Part shown: in pieces, positions 9,419 to 15,488 of the stretch
Layout of the letters: each line of letters opens with the position of its first letter
Numbering within the stretch: the stretch's first letter is position 1
The notes under the pieces: generated by a model
The model's database searches: none
What the model saw: only the letters and a program-made list of their open reading frames with translations
Told to the model about the DNA's origin: nothing
Position numbers and translations under genes: made by a program
Source of the DNA: a bacterium
Lineage (GTDB): Bacteria > Myxococcota_A > UBA9042
Assembly (NCBI GenBank): GCA_030425545.1
Contig: JAUIAC010000009.1
Span: 1-51,302 of the forward strand
Reading direction: 5' to 3'
DNA: 51,302 nt

Positions 9419-10038
9419 GCGGACTCGAGACGCGAACGCCAGACGTGGGGTCATCGCGGACCCAGGACTCCAGCCCTGTGGTGCCTCAAGGGCCCGCCGT
9501 GAGCGCGCTCGACGACGCGCTCGCGCAGGCCCTCACAGACGACCTGGCGGCCCAGGCCGTCGGCCGTGACCGCAGCCCCGAGACACGAGACGAGGGGCTG
9601 CGGGTGCACGGGCGCACCCGGCACGGCGACGTGGTCGAGGCCACGCTTGTGCTCGACGCCATCGGGCCCATTGGCGCGCGCGTCCGGGAGATCCGGGTCG
9701 CCGGGCCGCGCGTCGACGCCGTCGAGACCGAGGCGGCGGCCCTGCCCCAACGGCTCGGCCGCCTGCTGCCCGAGCCGCTGAAGGTCGTCGAGGCCGACGC
9801 TGAGCGCGCGTGTCTCCGTACGCCCCCGGCCGACATGCGCGAGCGCCGCTTCTTCGACCTGGAGCTGTCGCGCGACGGCCGGCGCCGACTGCGCCGCTAC
9901 GAGGTCTCCGCCGAGGGCGAGCGGAGGTCGCGCCCCTGGTCGCTCACGCGCGAGGATCTGGAGCGCATCGTCGACGTGCTCGCGACGCCGTCCGCCGTGA
10001 GCTCGGCGAACGCCCCACCCTTCACCAAGTCACCCTAG
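9415..10038 (+). CDS. Hypothetical protein coupled to spoVR
   Basis: A 207-residue protein whose ATG overlaps the spoVR stop (ATGA). Residues 1-35 are disordered (Thr/Ser/Pro-rich). Residues 60-180 alternate strands and helices (GLRVHGRTRHGDVVEATLVLDAIGPIGA; ERRFFDLELSRDGRRRLRRYEV), with a likely three-stranded sheet. No signal peptide, membrane segment or catalytic motif is seen. I do not recognise the family. The overlap suggests co-translation with spoVR and therefore a role in the PrkA/YeaH/SpoVR stress or development pathway. Confidence 0.75.
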   Translation: MSGLETRTPDVGSSRTQDSSPVVPQGPAVSALDDALAQALTDDLAAQAVGRDRSPETRDEGLRVHGRTRHGDVVEATLVLDAIGPIGARVREIRVAGPRVDAVETEAAALPQRLGRLLPEPLKVVEADAERACLRTPPADMRERRFFDLELSRDGRRRLRRYEVSAEGERRSRPWSLTREDLERIVDVLATPSAVSSANAPPFTKSP

Positions 10039-10047
10039 GAGGACCCC

Positions 10048-10239
10048 ATGTTGGACTCATGGAACCAAGGACTGCCCCCGAACGAGCCGCGGCCGCGTCG
10101 CCGCGCGTCGTCGGTCGCGCTGGAGCGGGCCGCGCCGCCCCCCACGACCACGGACGAGGAGCTCCGCTTCAAGATGCTCGGCGTCGCCGCTCTCGCCCTT
10201 GTCGCCCTCGTCGCGCGCTTCGGCCTGCTCGGGGCCTGA
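10048..10239 (+). CDS. Small single-pass membrane protein
   Basis: A 63-residue protein with a strong AGGAGG site, nine bases after the previous stop. Residues 1-35 are polar, Pro/Arg-rich. Residues 42-62 are one hydrophobic helix (MLGVAALALVALVARFGLLGA), giving a tail-anchored topology with the N-terminus probably cytoplasmic. It is the last gene of the prkA cluster; its stop codon lies in a hairpin shared with the convergent gene. No family recognised. Confidence 0.7.
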   Translation: MLDSWNQGLPPNEPRPRRRASSVALERAAPPPTTTDEELRFKMLGVAALALVALVARFGLLGA

Positions 10240-10252
10240 GCCCACGGCTCAG
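10236..10252. terminator. Bidirectional hairpin containing both stop codons
   Basis: CTGAGCC, loop CAC, GGCTCAG: a perfect seven-base stem. The plus-strand stop TGA (10237-10239) and the minus-strand stop (TCA on plus, 10249-10251) both lie inside it. There is no T-tract, so its termination strength is uncertain. Confidence 0.55.
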
Positions 10253-11991
10253 AAGGTGTCGTCCCCCGCGTAAGGCCCCCACGCCAGGCGGTTGCGACGC
10301 TTGTAGGAGAGCGCGAGGAGATCGCGGCGGAAGTCGTGCACCACGCGCCCCGGCTCCAGGCCCATCTCCACGTTGACACGCAGGCCGATCGGCGTGATCA
10401 GCTCGTTGTGCGTCAGCGGGAACCCACGGGTGGTGTAGAGCCCGCCACCGAGCGACTCGCTGGCGTCGATGGCCTCGAGCGCGTGGATCTTGCGAATCGG
10501 AAAGGGCGTACACGCGATGCAGTCGGACTCGAAGTCGCCGCGCCGCCAGCGCTGCTCGCCGCTGCCGTGGGTCGAGACCTCTGACGCGAAGATGCGCTTC
10601 CACGCGGTCGTGTTGACCGAGCGGAGCGACTCGGGGATGTAGGGCAGCACCGCGTTGAGCTTGGCCGCCACCTTCTCCAGCGGCGTCCCTTCGCCGTCGA
10701 TGGCGTCGGCCCCTTGCTCCAGCAAGACGCCGAACACATCTCCTAGTTTGGACGCAAACCACTTCGCCAGCACGTCGGGGACCACCTCGCCCCAGAGCGC
10801 CCCCACGAGGTCGCCAAAGCGCTCCGCCTCGTCTTCAGGCCCCACCTTGCGCCAGCGCATGTCGAGCACGTCGACCTGCTTCGGCAGGTGAAACCCGAGC
10901 GCCGTCTGCCGGTCCCGAGCGTCTTGCGGCAGCATCCGCCGCATCAGAAAACGCCACAGCCCCGGGTCAGCGTCCGTGAACTCCTCGCAGAAGTTCGCCG
11001 CGCGGCGCTTGGGCAAGCCCAGGATCTCCCGCCCCATGTAGATGGCCATGATGTTGTCGGGGAACATGAAGGGCACGTGGAAGTACAGGCGTGGGTCGAG
11101 CCCGTGCTGCGCCGGCACGAAGACGGCCACCTCGTCGTAGCTGAAGGTCGCGCCGGGGTGCCACTTCGGCGCGATGTCTCGCATCTCGGTGCAGACCAGC
11201 AAGTAGAAGTCGAACTCGGGGTACCACCGCGTCGCCGGGGGCAACATCTGTTCGAGCAGGGCCGGATCTTCGGGCTTCTTGCAGAAGAAGATGCGCATGT
11301 CGGCCTGGCCGACGGTGTAGGGCGGCGGGGTCAGCATGCCGCTGCGACCCGGGAAGTACTGCTCAAAAGCCTCGTCGTACTGGTCGTGATCGTCGAGGTA
11401 GTCACTGCCGTGCTCGGCCATGTAGCGCAGCATGACGCGGGCGAAGGTCAGGTTGGTGTCGAGCAGCTCAACGAAGCGCCGGCCGTCGATGGGCACCACC
11501 ACCGAGGGCACACAGGTCCGCACCTCGCTGCCCTCCCGGTTGCGCTCGGTCGGGTCGCCGGTGGCCACCTTGGCGCCGAGCAGACCGCCGGGCGACTCCT
11601 CCACGGCCTCGGCCGGCGTGCAGCGCCAGAAGGGGTCGTCCAAGGGCGACAGCAGCGGCATGTAGCCGACCAGGTCTCCGGTCCAGCGCACCGACGCCCG
11701 GACCGAGAGTCGATACTCGTCGAAGCGCCCGGAGACGATGAGGTAGCACTTGCGGTGCGGGTCGACGTCCGTGAGCAGCGTGGTGCGGACACCGAGCCGA
11801 TAGACGGGCACCTCTTCGTCGGCGGCCCCGTCGACACCCATCAGGTCTGCGAGGGCGGACCGCCACGCGTCGCCGGGCACACGGCAGGCCCGCGCGAACT
11901 GCCCGAGCCCGAGCTTGGCCCCGTTGACGGCGGCCAGGATCTCCCCAAAGGGCATGGTGCCCACGTCGACGGTCTCTTCAGCTTGGGGCAT
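10249..11991 (-). CDS. Acetoacetate decarboxylase-like protein with extra domain
   Basis: A 580-residue protein. The ATG at 11991 is preceded by GGAG at good spacing; the longer open frame runs back antisense-like through hemC and is not used. Around residue 300-330 it has PFMFPDNIMAIYMGREILGLPKRR, which matches the conserved 'GGREIWGFPKK' region of the acetoacetate decarboxylase (ADC) superfamily. The N-terminal 280 residues contain a beta-rich section (YLIVSGRFDEYRLSVRASVRWTGDLVGYMPLL) that may be a second ADC-like half. The family is about 250 residues, so this protein is roughly double length. It starts 14 bases before hemC ends, so expression is coupled. The substrate is unknown; the Schiff-base Lys could not be assigned with confidence. 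Confidence 0.65.
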   Translation of the reverse strand: MPQAEETVDVGTMPFGEILAAVNGAKLGLGQFARACRVPGDAWRSALADLMGVDGAADEEVPVYRLGVRTTLLTDVDPHRKCYLIVSGRFDEYRLSVRASVRWTGDLVGYMPLLSPLDDPFWRCTPAEAVEESPGGLLGAKVATGDPTERNREGSEVRTCVPSVVVPIDGRRFVELLDTNLTFARVMLRYMAEHGSDYLDDHDQYDEAFEQYFPGRSGMLTPPPYTVGQADMRIFFCKKPEDPALLEQMLPPATRWYPEFDFYLLVCTEMRDIAPKWHPGATFSYDEVAVFVPAQHGLDPRLYFHVPFMFPDNIMAIYMGREILGLPKRRAANFCEEFTDADPGLWRFLMRRMLPQDARDRQTALGFHLPKQVDVLDMRWRKVGPEDEAERFGDLVGALWGEVVPDVLAKWFASKLGDVFGVLLEQGADAIDGEGTPLEKVAAKLNAVLPYIPESLRSVNTTAWKRIFASEVSTHGSGEQRWRRGDFESDCIACTPFPIRKIHALEAIDASESLGGGLYTTRGFPLTHNELITPIGLRVNVEMGLEPGRVVHDFRRDLLALSYKRRNRLAWGPYAGDDTF

Positions 11992-12949
11992 CGCCGGACT
12001 CCGGGTGGCCGGGGGCGCCGCCGGGGTCGTGAGCGGCGTCCCGCCGGGCACGCAGCCGTTCACCGAGCGCTCGCCCGAGCGCCTGCGCGTCTGCGCGAGG
12101 GCCAGTGGACTGGTCACGGAGCACTTGACGGCCGTCTTCCGACGCCACCAACCCCGTGATCGTGAGGGTGTCGCCCGCGAGTGTAGCGTGTCCCGCGATG
12201 GGTGTCCGGCAGGATCCGTCCAGCGCGTGCAGCATGGCCCGCTCCGCCCCCACACACGTGAGCGTGTCCTCGCAGCGGATCGCGTGCAGCAGGCGGTCGA
12301 CGCGGCTGTCGTCGGCGCGGATCTCCACGCCGATGGCGCCCTGTGCGACCGCAGGCAGCAGCACCGAGGGCGCAAAGGTCTCAGCGGCGTGCTCCTGCAG
12401 ACCCAGCCGGTTCAGCCCGGCCAGCGCGAGCAGCGTGGCGTCGGCCTGCCCCTCGCTCAGCTTGCGCATGCGGGTCTGCACATTGCCGCGAAAGGTGATC
12501 ACCTCGAGGTCGGGTCGCAGCGCCAGCACCTGGGCCTTTCGGCGCAGCGACGCCGTGCCCACGACCGCGCCTGCGGGCAGCGTCGCCAGCGTCGCCCCGC
12601 CCCGCGACAGCAACACGTCGCGCGGATCTTCGCGAGGCAGCATGCAGCGGATCACGAGCCCGTCCGGCAGGACCGTCGGCATGTCTTTCATGCTGTGCAC
12701 CGCGAGGTCGACGCGGCCGTCGCGCAGCTGCGCCTCGATCTCCTCGGTGAACAGCCCCTTGCCGCCGATCTCGGCCAGCGGCCGGTCCAAGATGCGGTCG
12801 CCCTTGGTGTCGATGACGCGGACCTCGATGGCGCCGTCGTCGCACAGCTCGGGCCACGCGGCGCGGAGCCGGTCCGCCACCTCATGGGCCTGGGCGAGGG
12901 CGAGCGGGCTGCCGCGCGTCCCGATCTTCAGCGTCTGTCCAGCCGTCAT
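11978..12949 (-). CDS. hemC: Porphobilinogen deaminase (hydroxymethylbilane synthase)
   Basis: A 323-residue protein with a GAGGAG site before the ATG at 12949. It catalyses the stepwise joining of four porphobilinogens to hydroxymethylbilane in haem biosynthesis. Family signatures: KIGTRGSPLALAQA at the start, DTKGDRILDRPLAEIGGKGLFTEEIE, DLAVHSMKDMPT, ASLRRKAQVLALRPDL, RGNVQTR, and the dipyrromethane cofactor Cys at about C247 in GSCRTPIAGHA. The C-terminal 25 residues are an Ala/Gly/Pro-rich tail. No other haem gene is nearby. It is followed by an overlapping ADC-like gene and preceded 11 bases upstream by an SRPBCC protein gene. Confidence 0.96.
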   Translation of the reverse strand: MTAGQTLKIGTRGSPLALAQAHEVADRLRAAWPELCDDGAIEVRVIDTKGDRILDRPLAEIGGKGLFTEEIEAQLRDGRVDLAVHSMKDMPTVLPDGLVIRCMLPREDPRDVLLSRGGATLATLPAGAVVGTASLRRKAQVLALRPDLEVITFRGNVQTRMRKLSEGQADATLLALAGLNRLGLQEHAAETFAPSVLLPAVAQGAIGVEIRADDSRVDRLLHAIRCEDTLTCVGAERAMLHALDGSCRTPIAGHATLAGDTLTITGLVASEDGRQVLRDQSTGPRADAQALGRALGERLRARRDAAHDPGGAPGHPESGDAPS

Positions 12950-12960
12950 CGGCGCTCTCC

Positions 12961-13422
12961 TCAGCCTGCGCTCGGGCAGGCGCCTTTCATGCGGCCAAGG
13001 TAGGCGCGAATGCCCTCCGCGATCTCGCGGCTGACGATGCCCTTCGCCACCGCGGCGAAGAGCCGCGGGACCTTGATCTCCGTGTCCATGGTCTGCTGGT
13101 AGCGCAGCTCGGTTCGACCGCCGAGGTCGCGAAAGTCGATGGACCCCGTCGACCACATGTTGTCGTCGCTCAGCGTCCGCCAGGTGAAGCGCGTGTCGCT
13201 CTCCAGTGTGTACTTGCAGGTGTAGCGACCCTGGTACCGAACACCCTTGTCGTTCTTCTCCTGGAGCACGAACTTCAGCGTGTCGTCGCCGATGCGGTCC
13301 ACGGTCAGGATCGGGCCATAGTTGGCGACGATGGCGTCGAGGCTGGAGAAGTGGGCGCGCGCCGTCTCGATCGGGACGTCGAGCACGAAGGTCTCCTGAT
13401 AGCTACCGGTGAACCTGGCCAT
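12961..13422 (-). CDS. SRPBCC (START-like) family protein
   Basis: A 153-residue protein with a very strong AGGAGGAG site. The N-terminal YQETFVLDVPIETARAHFSSLDAIVANYGP, the beta strands (TLKFVLQEKNDKGVRYQGRYTCKYTLE; RFTWRTLSDDNMWSTGSIDFRDLGGRTELRYQQTM) and the C-terminal helix (IAEGIRAYLGRMK) give the helix-grip SRPBCC fold, which binds hydrophobic ligands. The ligand is unknown. The gene is 11 bases upstream of hemC on the same strand, so they are probably cotranscribed. Confidence 0.75.
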   Translation of the reverse strand: MARFTGSYQETFVLDVPIETARAHFSSLDAIVANYGPILTVDRIGDDTLKFVLQEKNDKGVRYQGRYTCKYTLESDTRFTWRTLSDDNMWSTGSIDFRDLGGRTELRYQQTMDTEIKVPRLFAAVAKGIVSREIAEGIRAYLGRMKGACPSAG

Positions 13423-13552
13423 GTCTCCTCCTGAGGCGTGAAGCGATCGCGGGGCGATTGCGCCGCGGCGGCGCCCGGTTCGGGCGGGGTCGGCGCACGC
13501 TCTTGTAGCCGTCGAGCGGTCGACTCCACAAGGCACCTGCGGCGCCGCCGAG

Positions 13553-14137
13553 CTATGTCGACGCGTCGCCGGCCTTGTCCGCCACGTCGTCTGGCGCCGG
13601 TGCCAGCCGCAGCCCGTCGATCGGCACCGACAGCGCGCGCCCGAGCGCCTGCACGCGCCACTCTTCCCGCCGCCCGATGGTCGCCCGCGCCCGCACGCGC
13701 ACCGTCTGGCCAGACGGAACCGGGCCCACCGGCTGTGTCAGCTCGCCACGGCGTCCCGCGACGGTGAAGTCGAGGCTGCACACCACATAGGGCGGCCGGT
13801 GCCCAGCGCGCCCGGCGAGCGAGACGCCCACATCGACCAGATCCCGCGCCCGCCACCGCAGGGTCAGCTCTCCCGGGAGGTCGGCTCGGGTCCCCGTGAC
13901 CACCACCTGCAGCCGCTCACCCAAGTGAAAGGTCACCACCACGTCGTCGAGCTGCAGCGCCTCCACCGGCGCAAGCGCGATGCGGTCGGCGTGGTCCGAG
14001 AGCGCTCCTGCGACCTGCCGGGCGAAGCGCTGGTCCCACGTCGGCTCACCGGCGCCAAGCTGCGCGATCAGACCGGCCAGGGTGCGTGCTGGCACAGGCG
14101 GTGCGCTCCCGGGCGAACCCGCGTCGTGGGTCGTCAT
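13553..14137 (-). CDS. Hypothetical beta-rich protein downstream of bpt
   Basis: A 194-residue protein starting at an ATG that overlaps the bpt stop (ATGA). Residues 40-190 alternate hydrophobic strands (ALQLDDVVVTFHLGERLQVVV; PYVVCSLDFTVAG; TVRVRARATIG), suggesting a beta-sandwich. No signal peptide and no catalytic motif were seen. I do not recognise the family. The overlap indicates co-translation with bpt. A 130-base gap separates it from the SRPBCC gene downstream. Confidence 0.7.
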   Translation of the reverse strand: MTTHDAGSPGSAPPVPARTLAGLIAQLGAGEPTWDQRFARQVAGALSDHADRIALAPVEALQLDDVVVTFHLGERLQVVVTGTRADLPGELTLRWRARDLVDVGVSLAGRAGHRPPYVVCSLDFTVAGRRGELTQPVGPVPSGQTVRVRARATIGRREEWRVQALGRALSVPIDGLRLAPAPDDVADKAGDAST

Positions 14138-14871
14138 GTGGGGTCGAAGGCCCGCCAACCCGACGCGCCGAACGCCTCCAGCGGCCCGAAACGCGCCTTG
14201 TAGGCCATCTTCCGGCTGCCCTGGATCCAGTAGCCCAGGTAGAGGTAGGGCAGCTCACGTTGGACACACCCGGCGATGCCCTCGAGCACCATGAACGTGC
14301 CCGGGCTGGCCGGCGCGTCGTCCGGGTCGAAGAAGCTGTACACCGCCGACACGCCGTCCTGCAGCCGGTCGACCAACATGGCGGCCCGCAGCGCCCCGCC
14401 GGGGTCTCGCCACTCGACCAGGCCCGTCCGCACCGGCGCGTCCTCGATCATCGCGCGGTAGTCGTCCCACGACATCCCCGCCATGTCTCCGTCGCCGTGG
14501 CGCGCGCCGACATAGCGATGAAACAGTGTGAACTGCTCCTCGCTCGCCTCGGGCGCGATCCAACGGGCCCGCAGATGCCCGTTGCGCCGCTGCACCCGCC
14601 GCATGTTCCGGCTCGGCACGAAGCGCTTCACCTGCACCCGCACCGGCACGCACGCCACGCAGCCCGGACAGTGCGGTCGGTAGGCCCAGCCGTGGCTGCG
14701 ACGAAAGCCGTTGACCGCCAGCACATCGTAGAGCGAGGTGGCCGTGTCCGCGTCCAACTTGGTCAAGATCTTCCGCTCTTGCCGATCCGGCAGGTACGGG
14801 CACGGGCCTGGGCGCGTCGCCCAGAACTCCACGTCCCCCCATGTGTCTACGTCTCGTGAGCGGGTCACCAT
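14134..14871 (-). CDS. bpt: Aspartate/glutamate leucyltransferase (arginyltransferase family)
   Basis: A 245-residue protein. Family motifs: GPCPYLPDRQERKILTKL near the N-terminus, then YDVLAVNGFRRSHGWAYRPHCPGCVACVPVRV, with the Cys-rich CPGCVAC, and a GNAT-like C-terminal half with YSFFDPDD and YLYLGYWIQGSRKMAYKARFGPLE. Bpt transfers Leu from Leu-tRNA to N-terminal Asp or Glu of proteins, marking them for ClpS/ClpAP degradation (N-end rule). The ATG at 14871 gives the normal length; there is no strong ribosome site. It is divergent from the membrane protein gene at 14985 and is the first gene of the minus-strand group. Confidence 0.92.
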   Translation of the reverse strand: MVTRSRDVDTWGDVEFWATRPGPCPYLPDRQERKILTKLDADTATSLYDVLAVNGFRRSHGWAYRPHCPGCVACVPVRVQVKRFVPSRNMRRVQRRNGHLRARWIAPEASEEQFTLFHRYVGARHGDGDMAGMSWDDYRAMIEDAPVRTGLVEWRDPGGALRAAMLVDRLQDGVSAVYSFFDPDDAPASPGTFMVLEGIAGCVQRELPYLYLGYWIQGSRKMAYKARFGPLEAFGASGWRAFDPT

Positions 14872-14916
14872 CCCCGGCAGGGTGGCACCTCATTGCGCGG
14901 GTCGCCAGCCGGCGCG

Positions 14917-14946
14917 TTGCGGCGCCTGCCTCCGTGCGCGTATGCT
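14917..14946 (+). promoter_or_regulatory. Sigma-70-type promoter before the 14985 gene
   Basis: TTGCGG (14917-14922), an 18-base spacer and TATGCT (14941-14946), 38 bases before the ATG with its GGAGG site. It sits in the divergent region shared with bpt. Confidence 0.5.
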
Positions 14947-14984
14947 CCGCCGGCCTTGCGCGAGCGCGCTCCACTGGAGGATTG

Positions 14985-15407
14985 ATGCTCACGGGTCTCA
15001 CACACGCCCACAAGTACCTGGGCTATCTCACCTTTGCCCTCGCATTCGGCGGCTTCGCGCTGTCGCTCGCGGGCGCACGAACCCAGGCCAGCCGCGCCGC
15101 GCTGCTCAGCAAGATCCACAAGATCGGCATGATGAACGCGGGCCGGGTCAACATCCTGCTCGGCTTCGCTGTGCTCTTCTTGAAGTACCCGACCGAGGCG
15201 TACGCGGCGAAGTGGGCGGTCTGGAGCGGCTTCGTCGCCTGGGGCGTCATCGAGCCCATCGGCAAGCGTCTGGTCCAAGGCGAGCTGGAGCAGGTCGCCC
15301 AGGGCGGCACCGCCAGCAACAAGCTCGTGATCGGCACCTTGCTCGAGGTCCTGATCCTGACCGCCGTCGTGGGGATGATGACCATGAGCCGCCTCGGCAA
15401 GCTCTAG
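14985..15407 (+). CDS. Small four-helix membrane protein
   Basis: A 140-residue protein; the ATG at 14985 follows GGAGG. It has four hydrophobic helices at about residues 10-30 (KYLGYLTFALAFGGFALSLAG), 50-65 (RVNILLGFAVLFL), 76-92 (KWAVWSGFVAWGVIEPIG) and 115-133 (LVIGTLLEVLILTAVVGMM). Two His residues precede helix one (HAHK). It is not a named family that I can assign; a b561- or SirB-like four-helix membrane protein is possible. It is 81 bases before the CrtC/AttH-prenyl synthase fusion, on the same strand, so a functional link to membrane isoprenoids is possible but unproven. Confidence 0.75.
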   Translation: MLTGLTHAHKYLGYLTFALAFGGFALSLAGARTQASRAALLSKIHKIGMMNAGRVNILLGFAVLFLKYPTEAYAAKWAVWSGFVAWGVIEPIGKRLVQGELEQVAQGGTASNKLVIGTLLEVLILTAVVGMMTMSRLGKL

Positions 15408-15488
15408 CGCCGCCCGACTCCGTCCCAACCGCACTCACGCTCTCGGCGTCTCCCTGCTCGAACAGCGACGCCCACACCCGGAAACGTC

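Noticed and set aside
11992..12375. Extension of the ADC-like protein into hemC
   Set aside because: It is an Arg/Ser-rich frame over hemC; the ATG at 11991 has a ribosome site and starts a sensible sequence.
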